A stretch of DNA of 50,336 nt from an uncultured Prevotellaceae bacterium (GCA_947303855.1 CAMYZO010000011.1:1-50336), one strand, 5' to 3'. Shown: positions 31,723 through 41,650, counted from the stretch's first letter. A program made the numbers and translations. The notes: generated by a model not told the origin, from the letters alone.

Positions 31723-32580
31723 ATGCGAAAGATTCTATACTTCATCCTGACCATCCTGGCCCTCACCGCCTGCAAGAAGGAGATTCCCTTCGACTACCAC
31801 GAGGTGGAACCCCTCGTCGTTGTCGAGGGCCGGGTGACCAACGAAGGCGCCTCCGTGCTCATTACCCGAAGCCGCTCCGTCGCCGACTCCGTGCGGGCGC
31901 GCTGCCAGCAGGGAGCCGTCGTCACCATATCGGCAGACGGCAGCAGCACCACCCTACCCTACGATGCCGCCACTGACAGCTATCGCTCTTCAATGACAGG
32001 CATACCGGGAACCACCTACCGGCTCGACGTCCTCTTCGACGGCCACCACTACGAGGCCAGCGCCTTCATGCCCGCTGCAGCCCCCATCCTCTCGGCAGAC
32101 TTCTACTGGATGTCCGTCATGGATGAGCGCGTGCTGGTCTACGAACTCTGGGCCACAGACCCCTATCCCGACGAGCGCAACCAGTTCTGGTACAGGGTAG
32201 ACCGCATCTCACACCACCCCCACCTGGAAGGCAAGAGCAAGACAGAACCATACCGCTGGGGCGTACACGAAGACCGCGGCAGCCCCGCAGGAAAGGTTTT
32301 CTTCGACATCATGACCGTCAGCGAGAAGGCTATGGACGAGGATGACGAAGACAACTGGAAGTCCATTCTCTACGACGGCGATACCATCACCTGCCAGCTC
32401 ATGACCATCGACCGCCCCGTCTACGACTATTTCTCCTCCCTGCGTGCCGGACAGAGCGGCGGGGCCAACCCCGCCAGCAACATCAGCGGCGGCTGCCTCG
32501 GCTACTTCACCGCAGGCTCCGTCACCCGCACCGACACCATCGTCTTCCGCCGCAGCAGCGTCAAGCAGTGGACCAGATAG
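31723..32580 (+). CDS. DUF4249 lipoprotein, partner of TonB-dependent receptor
   Basis: 285 residues. Lipoprotein signal MRKILYFILTILALTAC (Cys17), then IPFDYHEVEPLVVVEGRVTN and VLITRSRSVADSV, which match the beta-sandwich start of DUF4249 proteins. There are hydrophobic strands throughout, and a NPASNISGGCLGYFTAGSV segment near the C-terminus. Family members are surface or periplasmic lipoproteins encoded beside TonB-dependent receptors. ATG 31723 lies 2 nt after the receptor stop, so the two are co-transcribed. An upstream TTG at 31717 overlaps the receptor gene and is unlikely to be used. Confidence 0.88.
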   Translation: MRKILYFILTILALTACKKEIPFDYHEVEPLVVVEGRVTNEGASVLITRSRSVADSVRARCQQGAVVTISADGSSTTLPYDAATDSYRSSMTGIPGTTYRLDVLFDGHHYEASAFMPAAAPILSADFYWMSVMDERVLVYELWATDPYPDERNQFWYRVDRISHHPHLEGKSKTEPYRWGVHEDRGSPAGKVFFDIMTVSEKAMDEDDEDNWKSILYDGDTITCQLMTIDRPVYDYFSSLRAGQSGGANPASNISGGCLGYFTAGSVTRTDTIVFRRSSVKQWTR

Positions 32581-32629
32581 GTTTTTGTAAACAGCCGGGC
32601 AGTGGGGATTTTGATAAACAGGGAAACTC

Positions 32630-33736
32630 TTATTCCACGATGATTCTGCCTCCCTCCTGAAACACGTGCACCTTCTTCATGCGGTTCATCATGCGGAGAG
32701 CGGCTTCCACACCGTTGTTGCGCTCAGTGATGAAGCGCATCCTCAGTTCCAGGGCGTCGTGGTTGCGGAACTCGACCGTCATGTTGAAGTTCCTGCCGAT
32801 GGCTTCCATGATTTCGCAAAGCGGCACGTTGTCGTAATAGAGGTAGCCGTCGCGCCAGTATTCGTAAGGCGTGACGTCGACGGTGGTGACGCTCAGCTGC
32901 TGGCTGTCAAAGCTGGCCTGCTGCCCAGGGGTGAGCACTGCCTCGGTCTTCTCTCGGCTGACCCTGACGGAGCCTGAGATCAGCGTCACCTCTGACTGCC
33001 AGGTGTTGATGTTGAACTCCGTCCCAAGCACAGTGGTCTGCAGGGAGCCAGCCATAACGACGAACGGGTGGGCTTCGTCGCGTGCCACCTTGAAGTAAGC
33101 CTCTCCCTCGAGTATCACCATGCGCTGCGCCCCGTCGAACGACGTGGGGAACTTGAGCTTGCTGCCAGGGTGCAGGTAGGCTACGGAGCCGTCGGGCAGG
33201 GTGATGTTGGTTGACTTGCCGAAGGGCACGGACAGTGTCACCCGCTCCACGCGGTCGGTCTGTTGCAGCACCCGGCGGAATGATGCCAGGGTGATGGCCG
33301 TGTTCTGGCTGGTCTGCGGACTGAGGGCTACCTGCTCGCCCGCCTCGTTGGCTATGCTGACGCCAGCCGCCTCGGCATCGGCTATAAAAATAAGGTCGCC
33401 CTCAACCGGCGCCGAGGCGGAGTCATGGGTGAATATCATCATCAGAACCCCCACGACGACGGCTGCTGCGGCCAGCAGGCTGACGACCAGCGGCTTGGCA
33501 GTGCGGTGGGCAGGCTCCAGATGGGTGGCATGGAAAAGCTTGAGCCGGGCGTCCACGTCGAGTGGCTGCCGCTGGCTGTGTAATGCGCTGCGCAGTTCCA
33601 GCAGGGCTTGTACGTCTTGCCTGAGCTGGCCGTCGCGCCGCAGTTGGCTGAGCTGTGCTTCGCTGATGTCCTGCCCTGCCTCGACGATGTCGAGTGCCTG
33701 CTGCTCTTGCCGTGTCATGTCGTTTTCACTGTTCAT
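32630..33736 (-). CDS. FecR-family anti-sigma factor
   Basis: 368 residues from ATG 33736. A cytoplasmic N-terminal domain (~1-80) is followed by one membrane helix (PLVVSLLAAAAVVVGVLMMI, ~82-102), a FecR periplasmic domain (VSVPFGKSTNITLPDGSVAY, LNPGSKLKFP-type HPGSKLKFPTSF, VILEGEAYFKVARDEAHPF, TTVLGTEFNI), and a C-terminal STN-like region YDNVPLCEIMEAIGRNFN. It holds the adjacent ECF sigma factor inactive until the SusC-type receptor signals. The sigma gene ends 43 nt upstream. A GTG at 33763 is an alternative start; the ATG is preferred. Confidence 0.93.
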   Translation of the reverse strand: MNSENDMTRQEQQALDIVEAGQDISEAQLSQLRRDGQLRQDVQALLELRSALHSQRQPLDVDARLKLFHATHLEPAHRTAKPLVVSLLAAAAVVVGVLMMIFTHDSASAPVEGDLIFIADAEAAGVSIANEAGEQVALSPQTSQNTAITLASFRRVLQQTDRVERVTLSVPFGKSTNITLPDGSVAYLHPGSKLKFPTSFDGAQRMVILEGEAYFKVARDEAHPFVVMAGSLQTTVLGTEFNINTWQSEVTLISGSVRVSREKTEAVLTPGQQASFDSQQLSVTTVDVTPYEYWRDGYLYYDNVPLCEIMEAIGRNFNMTVEFRNHDALELRMRFITERNNGVEAALRMMNRMKKVHVFQEGGRIIVE

Positions 33737-33778
33737 GATGTTTTCTTTTATTATAATACGCACAGCGGTGGCAAAAGG

Positions 33779-34276
33779 TTACGTTTTAAGTTTCTTTTTG
33801 AATTCGCGTATGGTTCGTAAGGCCCTGACCATGTGTTTCTTGACCGTGCTGACGCTGATGTGCATCTCGTCGGCCACTTCCTGGTATTTCTTCTCGTACA
33901 GGTAGCAGGCCTCCAGAATCTCGCGGGTGGGCGACTTCAGGCTGTCGAGCAGCTGGCGCATCGTGCGTAGCTGGTCGTCATGTTCCAAGGCGGAGGAGTC
34001 CTCGTGCGGGCTGCTCATCAGCCTGACGAACTCAATATAGCCGTCGTGGCTCTTGCGGCGGCGGAGCTGGTCGATGCACTTGTTGCGCACACAGGTAAAG
34101 AGATAGTCGCGGACGGTGTCGGTCTTCACTCTGTCGAAGTTGCGCCACACGTCCTCGTAGGCGGCTGTCACGATGTCATGACAGTCGTCGGGGTCAGGCA
34201 GATACTGGTGGGCGTAGTTGTAGAGGTGCTCGTAGTACAGCCTGAAGATGTTGTCGAACTCCGCAGTCTCTCTCAT
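33779..34276 (-). CDS. ECF-type RNA polymerase sigma factor (Bacteroidetes sigma-70 family)
   Basis: 165 residues. Region 2: EFDNIFRLYYEHLYNYAHQY, DDCHDIVTAAYEDVWRNFDR and YLFTCVRNKCIDQLRRRK. Region 4: SPTREILEACYLYEKKYQEV and ADEMHISVSTVKKHMVRALR. It directs RNA polymerase to the SusCD promoter when released by FecR. The frame is open upstream to 34507, but that would run into susC on the other strand; ATG 34276 gives the family length. It is divergent from susC, whose promoter region (34277-34397) is the likely target. Confidence 0.93.
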   Translation of the reverse strand: MRETAEFDNIFRLYYEHLYNYAHQYLPDPDDCHDIVTAAYEDVWRNFDRVKTDTVRDYLFTCVRNKCIDQLRRRKSHDGYIEFVRLMSSPHEDSSALEHDDQLRTMRQLLDSLKSPTREILEACYLYEKKYQEVADEMHISVSTVKKHMVRALRTIREFKKKLKT

Positions 34277-34287
34277 TTTGTCGGGTG

Positions 34288-34295
34288 CAAAGGTA
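34288..34295 (-). promoter_or_regulatory. -7 element of the ECF sigma gene
   Basis: Minus strand TACCTTTG (34295-34288) followed by C. The ATG at 34276 begins 12 nt after the box, leaving a very short leader. No -33 TTG is evident. Confidence 0.5.
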
Positions 34296-34345
34296 GGTAA
34301 TAAAATTGAAAAATGGAAATTTTTCCGCCTTTTTCCTGTCAAACC

Positions 34346-34373
34346 GTAACCTAACGGGGCGTAAATACGTATT
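34346..34373 (+). promoter_or_regulatory. Possible ECF-dependent promoter of the SusC operon
   Basis: GTAACC (34346-34351), 16 nt, CGTATT (34368-34373), 24 nt before the susC ATG. AAC-containing -35 and CGTA-type -10 elements at 16-17 nt are typical of ECF sigma targets, and no TAnnTTTG box is seen here. The -10 lies in the palindrome AATACGTATT. Confidence 0.35.
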
Positions 34374-34397
34374 AAGTAAAGAAAACAGAAAAAAACG

Positions 34398-37300
34398 ATG
34401 AATAATTGTAAGATGAGGAAGCGACTGTTAACGCTGCTGGCTGTGCTCTGGGCCATGGCTACCGGAGCGGGTGCCCAGCAGGACGTCAGGCTGACGATGA
34501 CATTCAACGGGGAAACGCTGCCCGAGGCGTTTCTGAAACTGGAGAAGTCGTCGGATTACAAATTTCTTTTCACATACGACGACGTCAGCCAGTACACGGT
34601 GAAGGGCACGGTCAGGGAGGCTCGTTTCCTTGAAATCGTAGACTACGTCTTGCGCGGCAAGCCGCTGGAGTACAGCGTCGACGGGAAATTCATCAACGTG
34701 ACAAAGAATGGCGACCAGCCATCCCAGGGGCAGGGGATGCAGACCGTCGGAGGCTATGTCTGCGACGAACGTGGCGACCCTGTCATAGGAGCGCAGGTGA
34801 GGCTGCTGGGGACCAACGTGATGACAGTCACCGACCTGTCGGGCGCCTTCCACTTCGACTATTTCCTAAGGGGAGACCTCACCGTGCAGGTGTCGTTTGT
34901 GGGTATGAAGACTGTCACCGTGCCGCTACGCAAGGAGATGAGGGTACAGATGGAACAGGACAGCCAGGTGCTGAAGGACGTGGTGGTGACGGGCATCTTC
35001 AGCAAGGCCAAGGAGAGCTACACAGGCTCCGTGGCCACCATCAGCAAGGAGAAACTTGACATCTACAAGGGAACGAACCTGCTGCAGACGCTGAAGAACA
35101 TCGACGCCAGCATCAACCTGGCCATCGACAACCTGAACGGCTCGAACCCTAACAACCTGCCCAAGATCACCATTCGCGGCGGGGCGTCGCTGCCAACGAA
35201 CGTGCAGGAGTTCAATCAGGGCGTACAGAACGAGACCAACGCCCCGCTTATCATCATGGACGGCTTTGAAATATCGCTCACCAAGCTGATGGACTACAAC
35301 GACGACGAGATAGAGAGCATCAACATCCTGAAGGACGCCGCCGCCACCGCCATCTACGGTTCGCGTGGCGCCAACGGCGTCATCGTGGTTATTTCAAAGC
35401 GTCCGGAGCCGGGGCGGCTGAAGGTGAACATCGAGGCGGGCACCACCATCGAGATTCCCGACCTGACGTCGTACCACCTGCTCAACGCCGCCGACAAACT
35501 GCAACTGGAGTATGACGCCGGCCTCTACGACCGTCCGAACCACCCCACCCAGCAACTGGCCATGCGTGAACTGTACAACCAGCGGTTGCGCACGGTGCTT
35601 TCCGGCACCGACACCGACTGGCTGTCAAAACCTGTGCGCACAGGCGTAGGCCAGGGCTACAAAGCCCGCTTGGAGGGAGGCTCCGAGGAGTTTCGCTGGG
35701 GAGCCTCGCTCAGCTGGAAGGACACCGAGGGGGCCATGAAGGGGTCGAAGCGCCAGACCTTCAACGGCGGCATTACGCTGATGTACAACCTGAAGAACCT
35801 TGTCTTCCGCAACTATACTGCCATCGGCGTGAACCGCAGCGAGGAGAGTCCCTACGGCACCTTCAGCACCTACGCCGCCCAGCAGCCCTATAACGCCCCT
35901 TACGACGCGAGTGGCCGGCTGGTGCGCTCGTTCACCTCGTTCGCTGGTGGCTCCACGGTGCAAAACCCGCTGTACGACGCTTCGCTCAACTGGTTCGACC
36001 AGTCGGGCTATAACAACATCACCAACAACTTCTCCATCGACTGGAACATCCTGCAGGAACTGCGGCTGCGCGGGCAGTTAGGCATCTCGACACAGGAGAA
36101 CACCAGCGACTATTTCCTGCCTGCCGAGCACAGCTACTTCAGCAACGACTCGCAGTATGCTACCGACGAGGGATTCCTGCGACGCGGACTCTACCGCTAC
36201 GGCACCGGGCGCAGCACTACCTACAACGGCGAGCTCACACTGTCGTACAACAAGGTGATTGGCGAGCGACATCAGCTCTATGCCGGCCTGAACTACAGCG
36301 TGAACCAAACCGATGCCTACAGCTACCTGTTCCAGGTGGAGGGATTCTCGAGCGACGAGGTCACCAGCCTGATGAACGGTCGCCAGTATGCCCAGAACAG
36401 CAAGCCCTCAGGCTCGAAGTCGCTCAGCCGCATGTTCGGCGTGACGGGCAACGTCAACTACTCCTACGACAACCGCTACTATGTTGACGGCAGCTACCGC
36501 GTCGACGGCTCGTCGGAGTATGGCAGCGACCGCAAGTGGGCACCTTTCTGGAGTGTCGGCGTTGGCTGGAACCTGCACAACGAGCACTTCCTGCACGCCC
36601 CGTGGCTGAACAACATGAAGCTGCGGGCATCGTATGGAGAGACGGGGTCGCAGCTGTCGAGCAACAGTGGCGCTTTCACGGCTTACCAGCACATTACCGA
36701 CAACAAGTATATGAACTGGGTGGGAGCGCAACTTGTTGGCCTGGGCAATCCCGACCTCACCTGGCAGAAGACCCGCGAGGTGAACGTCGGCGTGGAATGG
36801 GGGCTGTGGCACGACCGCATCAAGGGGTCGTTCGACTGGTATCGGAAAACCACCTCCAACCTGCTCTCCTACATGAACCTGCCCCTTTCGTCGGGATTTT
36901 CCAGCTATATGGCCAACATCGGCGAGGTGAGAAACCAGGGCTTCGAGCTGTCCATGAGCGGCTACATCCTGCGCCTGCCGCGTAAGCACATCAACTGGAT
37001 TGTCAGTGGACAGCTGGTTTACAACAAAAACGAGATTACCCACCTTTCCGAGGCTATCAAGCAGCAGAACGAGGAGTATCTCAAGCAGTCGGTAGATGTC
37101 AGCACACTCTTCTTCGAGGGCTATCCGCAAAACGCCATCTATGCCGTACAGTCACTCGGCATCGACCCCTCCACGGGCCAGGAGCTCTTCGTCAAGCCTA
37201 ACGGCGAACTGACCACGACGTGGGATGCGGGCGACAAGGTCTACTGCGGATCGTCGGAGCCGCTCTACCGTGGAAACATAGGCTCCACCTTCATCTGGAA

Positions 37301-37718
37301 CAAGCTGACGGTGAACCTCAGCTTCGCCTATTACTGGGGCGGCTACGCCTACAACCAGACGCTGCTCGACAAGGTGGAGGTGCCCAAGGCCACCATCCAA
37401 AACCAGAACGTCGACGAGCGTGTTCTCTCGCAACGCTGGTTCACGCCAGGCGACCTCACATTCTTCAAGGGGTTGTCGAACGAGGCTACCCACGCCACCT
37501 CGCGCTATGTCATGAAGGACAACGTGCTGCAGCTGCAAAGCGTCGGACTGCAATACCGTTTCGACCAGGACGTGCTGCGGCGTGCCCTGCTCTGCAATGC
37601 CATCATCATTGCAATCAATGCCAACGACCTGCTCTACCTGGGCAGTATCAAGCGTGAACGAGGCACCAGCTATCCTTATTCGCGCAACGTGCAAGCCTCT
37701 ATAAAACTATCATTCTAA
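34398..37718 (+). CDS. SusC/RagA-type TonB-dependent receptor with STN signalling domain
   Basis: 1106 residues. Signal peptide ending GAGAQ; STN domain (~28-103) with LTMTFNGETLPEAFLKLEK; carboxypeptidase-regulatory-like domain (~115-190, GYVCDERGDPVIGAQVRLLG); plug (~195-335) with LKDVVVTG and the SusC hallmark INILKDAAATAIYGSRGANG; then a large barrel ending NVQASIKLSF. It imports a ligand captured by the SusD partner, and the STN domain contacts FecR to activate the sigma factor. All parts of the trans-envelope switch are present next to it. No glycoside hydrolase or sulfatase lies in the locus, so the ligand may be a peptide, glycopeptide or other nutrient. Confidence 0.95.
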   Translation: MNNCKMRKRLLTLLAVLWAMATGAGAQQDVRLTMTFNGETLPEAFLKLEKSSDYKFLFTYDDVSQYTVKGTVREARFLEIVDYVLRGKPLEYSVDGKFINVTKNGDQPSQGQGMQTVGGYVCDERGDPVIGAQVRLLGTNVMTVTDLSGAFHFDYFLRGDLTVQVSFVGMKTVTVPLRKEMRVQMEQDSQVLKDVVVTGIFSKAKESYTGSVATISKEKLDIYKGTNLLQTLKNIDASINLAIDNLNGSNPNNLPKITIRGGASLPTNVQEFNQGVQNETNAPLIIMDGFEISLTKLMDYNDDEIESINILKDAAATAIYGSRGANGVIVVISKRPEPGRLKVNIEAGTTIEIPDLTSYHLLNAADKLQLEYDAGLYDRPNHPTQQLAMRELYNQRLRTVLSGTDTDWLSKPVRTGVGQGYKARLEGGSEEFRWGASLSWKDTEGAMKGSKRQTFNGGITLMYNLKNLVFRNYTAIGVNRSEESPYGTFSTYAAQQPYNAPYDASGRLVRSFTSFAGGSTVQNPLYDASLNWFDQSGYNNITNNFSIDWNILQELRLRGQLGISTQENTSDYFLPAEHSYFSNDSQYATDEGFLRRGLYRYGTGRSTTYNGELTLSYNKVIGERHQLYAGLNYSVNQTDAYSYLFQVEGFSSDEVTSLMNGRQYAQNSKPSGSKSLSRMFGVTGNVNYSYDNRYYVDGSYRVDGSSEYGSDRKWAPFWSVGVGWNLHNEHFLHAPWLNNMKLRASYGETGSQLSSNSGAFTAYQHITDNKYMNWVGAQLVGLGNPDLTWQKTREVNVGVEWGLWHDRIKGSFDWYRKTTSNLLSYMNLPLSSGFSSYMANIGEVRNQGFELSMSGYILRLPRKHINWIVSGQLVYNKNEITHLSEAIKQQNEEYLKQSVDVSTLFFEGYPQNAIYAVQSLGIDPSTGQELFVKPNGELTTTWDAGDKVYCGSSEPLYRGNIGSTFIWNKLTVNLSFAYYWGGYAYNQTLLDKVEVPKATIQNQNVDERVLSQRWFTPGDLTFFKGLSNEATHATSRYVMKDNVLQLQSVGLQYRFDQDVLRRALLCNAIIIAINANDLLYLGSIKRERGTSYPYSRNVQASIKLSF

Positions 37719-37750
37719 CGCTCAATGTCCACCGGTAAACAATACGCCCC

Positions 37751-39265
37751 ATGATGAAACAATACATAAGAAAGCATCTCGCCGTCGGGTTGGTATGCTG
37801 CGGTGCGCTGGCCGCCCTCACCTCGTGCAGCGAATGGCTCGACGTGCGCAGTGAGACCGAGGCCAAGGAAGAGAACCTCTTCGAGAAGGCCGGCGGCTTC
37901 AAGGAAGCACTGACAGGCATCTACATGACCCTGGCCAGTCAGGACGCCTACGGACTGCGGCTCACCATGACGACTACCGAGGCACTGGCCGCCGTATGGC
38001 TGTGCACCGACTACGACTATAACGCCAACCTGTACTATCTGCGGCAGCACGACTATGCCAACGACTACGCGAAGGACGACCTGAAGGCCGTCTACAACAA
38101 GCTGTTCTACGCCATTACCCAGACAAACATCCTGCTGAAGAACATAGATGAGAACGGCGGTGTACTCGACAGCGACCCCGTGCTGAAGGCCGTCATACGG
38201 GGCGAGGCCCACGCCCTGCGCGCCTACTGCCAGTTCGACCTGCTGCGACTCTTTGGCCAGATACCCGACGGGAAAGGGCAGCGACGCGTCAGGCTGCCCT
38301 ACAGCTCCATGACAACCATTGACGAGCTTCCACCCTACTACGACTATGAGGACTACGTCGACAGGCTCGACAGCGACATCAGCAGCGCCCTCCAGGACTT
38401 GCAGGCCGCCGACCCAGCCACGCAGTATTCGCTCTCGCAGTTGAACTATCCGTCGCAGGTGGCGCTCGACGACACCTACCTCTACTACCGTCGCTCGCGG
38501 CTGAACTATTGGGCCGTCATGGCCCTGCGGGCACGCATGAACCTCTACTTAGGACGCGGCAGCCAGGCTCACGACGACGCGCTGGCCGTCATTCAGGCCA
38601 CCGTGGGCGAGGCCGGTGCCGTCGCCACCCTCAACTCCATCAGCGACTTCAAAGAGGGCAACTTTATGTCACCGTCGGAGTGTCTCTTTGCCCTGAGCAA
38701 GTATGACCTCTACAGCTACACCAACACACTCTTCATAGGCAACGGCGGCACGCAGGTGACACGTAACCGCGACCTCGTGCTCAGCAGCGACATGTTCACC
38801 CAGCTGTTTCAGGGCACCAACACGTCGGCCAACAACCGCTACCTGCGCCAGTGGAACCGCTCGGTGAAGGATGCACAGGGAGCCACATACGCCGCCCTGT
38901 GCAAGTATTACCGAAATACCACCGACAACGGCACGTCGCTGACAGAAAACCTCATCATCCCCATGCTACGCCTGTCGGAAATGTATCTCATCGTGATGGA
39001 GACCACCACATCGCTGGCTGAGGCCAACCAGCTTTACACGGCCTACATGCGCGACCGTAATGTGCTCATTGAGCAAGACGCCTTTTCATCGCTCGACGCC
39101 GTCAGGACAGAGGTGCTCAGCGAGTACCGCCGCGAACTGATAGCCGAGGGCCAGCTGTTCTTTACCTACAAGCGGCTCATGTCGCCCGCCATGCCCTGGA
39201 ACGATGCCGCGATGACCGAAGCCGACTACATCATCCCCTTACCCGACACAGAATATGAACAATAA
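37751..39265 (+). CDS. SusD/RagB-family surface lipoprotein
   Basis: 504 residues. Lipoprotein signal with lipobox ALTSC (Cys26), followed by SEWLDVRSETEAKEENLFEK, the usual SusD start, and GFKEALTGIYMTLASQDAYG, AHALRAYCQFDLLRLFGQIP (TPR region) and PMLRLSEMYLIVMETTTSLA. It ends with the FTYKRLMSPAMPWNDAAMTE segment common to SusD proteins. It forms the lid of the SusC barrel and binds ligand at the cell surface. It starts 32 nt after susC and overlaps the next gene by 11 nt. ATG 37754 is an alternative start. Confidence 0.94.
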   Translation: MMKQYIRKHLAVGLVCCGALAALTSCSEWLDVRSETEAKEENLFEKAGGFKEALTGIYMTLASQDAYGLRLTMTTTEALAAVWLCTDYDYNANLYYLRQHDYANDYAKDDLKAVYNKLFYAITQTNILLKNIDENGGVLDSDPVLKAVIRGEAHALRAYCQFDLLRLFGQIPDGKGQRRVRLPYSSMTTIDELPPYYDYEDYVDRLDSDISSALQDLQAADPATQYSLSQLNYPSQVALDDTYLYYRRSRLNYWAVMALRARMNLYLGRGSQAHDDALAVIQATVGEAGAVATLNSISDFKEGNFMSPSECLFALSKYDLYSYTNTLFIGNGGTQVTRNRDLVLSSDMFTQLFQGTNTSANNRYLRQWNRSVKDAQGATYAALCKYYRNTTDNGTSLTENLIIPMLRLSEMYLIVMETTTSLAEANQLYTAYMRDRNVLIEQDAFSSLDAVRTEVLSEYRRELIAEGQLFFTYKRLMSPAMPWNDAAMTEADYIIPLPDTEYEQ

Positions 39266-40049
39266 CCAGCCCATCACCCCCATCGTCCGCTGGCTCTGCT
39301 GTGCAGCAGCCGCGACACTGGCCGCCTGCGAGAAGGACTTGCCTGTCTACGACAGTGCCGACAATGCCCTGAACTTTGAAATGGCCGTCGACCGCGAGAG
39401 CGGTGAGGTCGTGGAGCGCAGCTACTCGTTCGTCTACGAAGCCGACGACGTCGTTGAGGACACCATCTGGCTGCGCGCCAACACGCAGGGCTTTCTCAGC
39501 GACAGCGACCGTCCGTTCCGTCTGGAGCAAATAGCGTCAGGCACCAAGCGTCCTGACGCCGTTGCCGGACAGCACTATGTAGACTTCGACGACGCGGCCC
39601 TGCAGCAGTACTACGTCATTCCCGCCGGTGCCAACACGGTGCTGTTTCCCGTGGTGGTGAAGCGCGACGACTCGCTAGCCGACAGCGACGTGTCGCTCTA
39701 CTTCCAGCTGCGCGAGAACGAGCACTTCAAGCAGGGACTGCCCGGACAGCGGATAGAGATGCTCGTCATCAGCGCACGCCTGTCGAAGCCCGCCGACTGG
39801 TCTGACTACTACATGGGCGCCTACGGCCCGGTGAAGCACCGCTTCATGATAGACCATACGGGGCTGCGGTGGGACGACGAGTTTGTCAGCAGCTTCGTCA
39901 GCGGCGACTATGGCTACATAAGATACATCATGATGCTGCTGGCCCGCGAGCTGAAGAACGAGAATGCAGCCCGTGCCAAGCAGGGACTGAGAGAACTGGC
40001 CGAAGAGGATGGACGTGAAGTCAGTTTCGCCTGGGGAGCAGGTTTTTAA
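39255..40049 (+). CDS. DUF4843 lipoprotein of a SusCD locus
   Basis: 264 residues. Lipoprotein signal with lipobox TLAAC (Cys25) then EKDLPVYDSADNALNFEM; next SYSFVYEADDVVEDTIWLRANTQG, GQHYVDFDDAALQQYYVIPAG and LYFQLRENEHFKQGLP, all as in DUF4843 proteins, which usually follow SusD and precede a PKD-like lipoprotein. It is probably a surface accessory binding protein; ligand unknown. Overlap of 11 nt with susD shows co-translation. Confidence 0.88.
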   Translation: MNNNQPITPIVRWLCCAAAATLAACEKDLPVYDSADNALNFEMAVDRESGEVVERSYSFVYEADDVVEDTIWLRANTQGFLSDSDRPFRLEQIASGTKRPDAVAGQHYVDFDDAALQQYYVIPAGANTVLFPVVVKRDDSLADSDVSLYFQLRENEHFKQGLPGQRIEMLVISARLSKPADWSDYYMGAYGPVKHRFMIDHTGLRWDDEFVSSFVSGDYGYIRYIMMLLARELKNENAARAKQGLRELAEEDGREVSFAWGAGF

Positions 40050-40090
40050 TTGAAGTATTGTAGAAACAGAGTAACTGAAGAATAGGACTC

Positions 40091-41650
40091 ATGATGACCA
40101 AAACATGCAGTAACCTCGCAATAGGTTTGTTGTTGACAAGCATGGTGCTTGCATCATGTACAAAGGATGACTCGTCTGTGGCCGGCCAGCTGATTCCCGG
40201 CATAACAATAGAGCCGCTGACAGAGGACAATGCCTTTAACGTCGTGTCGTTCCAGGGCAACCGACTGGAGGTCAGCCCCGTAGTGTACACCGAATATCCT
40301 GACGGCGACCTCAGCTTTGACTGGTACCTCATCGACAACGCCGCCGAGCCGCTGACAACATATAACGACGGAGAACCCGTCACCTTTGACCGTACACACA
40401 TTGCCACAGGACGCCAGCTAACCTACGAGGTGAACCTGACGCCCGGACAATATACGCTGATACTCGAAGTGAAGGCTCCCAACGGCTACACCGTCAGCCA
40501 GAAGGCCACCCTCAATGCCGTCACCAACTTCTCGCAGGGCTTCTACATCTTGAAGGAGACTGCCGACGGACGCACGGAACTCGACTTGCTCAACACGTCG
40601 GGCAATGTTTTCCTGCAGAACGTCATGACCAGCGTCTACGGCGCACCTATCGACGGACGGCCGCTCTGCCTGTCAACAGCACGCAGCCACTGCTACATAG
40701 ACACCGTCACCAATACCACGGCCAGTGCCAACCTGGTGACGGTCACCACACAGGACGGCCAGCTCTACGGTATGCGCACCAGCGATCTCCGACGCGTCTT
40801 CAGTCGACAGAGCCTCCTCTTCACCGACATGGACGACGACGAGGTACCCTACCGCATCGTCAGCGGCATGTGGGGCAACTATCTGGTCAGCAGCCGGGGG
40901 GTGAGATTCCAGTACGACACCTCCATGCAGGGACTGGCAGACAGCGGTAAGTATGGCCTGGAGTCGGAGATGGGGGCCAGCCCATACGTGGCCTATGACG
41001 ACGCCTCGAGCAGCATCTTCTTCTGGGACGACGAAAGCCACAGCGTAGGCATCAGCGACTACAACGGCTCCACCACCGTGGCCCAGGACGACCGCTACAA
41101 GCTGTCGGGACTAAGCCGCATGACCTGTGTGGCGGCGGGCTACAACGCCCCGACGGGCTATGTCGTCTTCGTGCTGTCGTCGCTCGACGGCTCACAACGC
41201 CAGCTGGTGCTTATCTCACCGTCATTCAGCGGCGGCATCGAGGTGAAGGAAATGCGGGCACTGCGCGTCAACAAGGTCAACACCGCCCGACTCTTCACCG
41301 TCAGCTGCACCTCGGCGGCACTGCTCTATGGCATCGTCGGTAACACCGTCTACGGTCTCGACCTGACAACCTTCGCCGAGCAGGAAATCACGCCGAAGGG
41401 CATTGGACAGGACGAGCAGATAGTCTACTTCTCCAACCAGTCGGGCGGCTCCTTCGGCACCCACGACTACCTTGTGGTGGGCACGAAGAAGCAGGACGAC
41501 GAGGGCTACACCTTGAGATTCTATAACCAGCTCGGCGGACTGCCCGACGGCGAGCCCGTCTATACCCTACACGGCACAGGCACACCACGCGCCATTCACT
41601 ATACCGAGCAGCAGGCATACGCCTTCAGCACAACACCGCTGCAAGACTGA
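40091..41650 (+). CDS. PKD-like family lipoprotein of a SusCD locus
   Basis: 519 residues. Lipoprotein signal MMTKTCSNLAIGLLLTSMVLASC. The N-terminal part (~40-140) has beta-sandwich features of PKD-like domains: SPVVYTEYPDGDLSFDWYLID and LTPGQYTLILEVKAPNGYTV. The rest looks like a propeller-type repetitive beta structure (GFYILKETADGRTELDLLN, PYVAYDDASSSIFFWDD, SRMTCVAAGYNAPTGYVVFV). Such PKD-like proteins commonly follow SusD and DUF4843 in Bacteroidetes. The role is likely substrate binding at the surface. Gap to the previous gene is 41 nt. Confidence 0.85.
   Translation: MMTKTCSNLAIGLLLTSMVLASCTKDDSSVAGQLIPGITIEPLTEDNAFNVVSFQGNRLEVSPVVYTEYPDGDLSFDWYLIDNAAEPLTTYNDGEPVTFDRTHIATGRQLTYEVNLTPGQYTLILEVKAPNGYTVSQKATLNAVTNFSQGFYILKETADGRTELDLLNTSGNVFLQNVMTSVYGAPIDGRPLCLSTARSHCYIDTVTNTTASANLVTVTTQDGQLYGMRTSDLRRVFSRQSLLFTDMDDDEVPYRIVSGMWGNYLVSSRGVRFQYDTSMQGLADSGKYGLESEMGASPYVAYDDASSSIFFWDDESHSVGISDYNGSTTVAQDDRYKLSGLSRMTCVAAGYNAPTGYVVFVLSSLDGSQRQLVLISPSFSGGIEVKEMRALRVNKVNTARLFTVSCTSAALLYGIVGNTVYGLDLTTFAEQEITPKGIGQDEQIVYFSNQSGGSFGTHDYLVVGTKKQDDEGYTLRFYNQLGGLPDGEPVYTLHGTGTPRAIHYTEQQAYAFSTTPLQD

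Noticed and set aside
34277..34507. N-terminal extension of the ECF sigma factor
   Set aside because: It would overlap susC and its promoter region, and the extension has no sigma-domain features.
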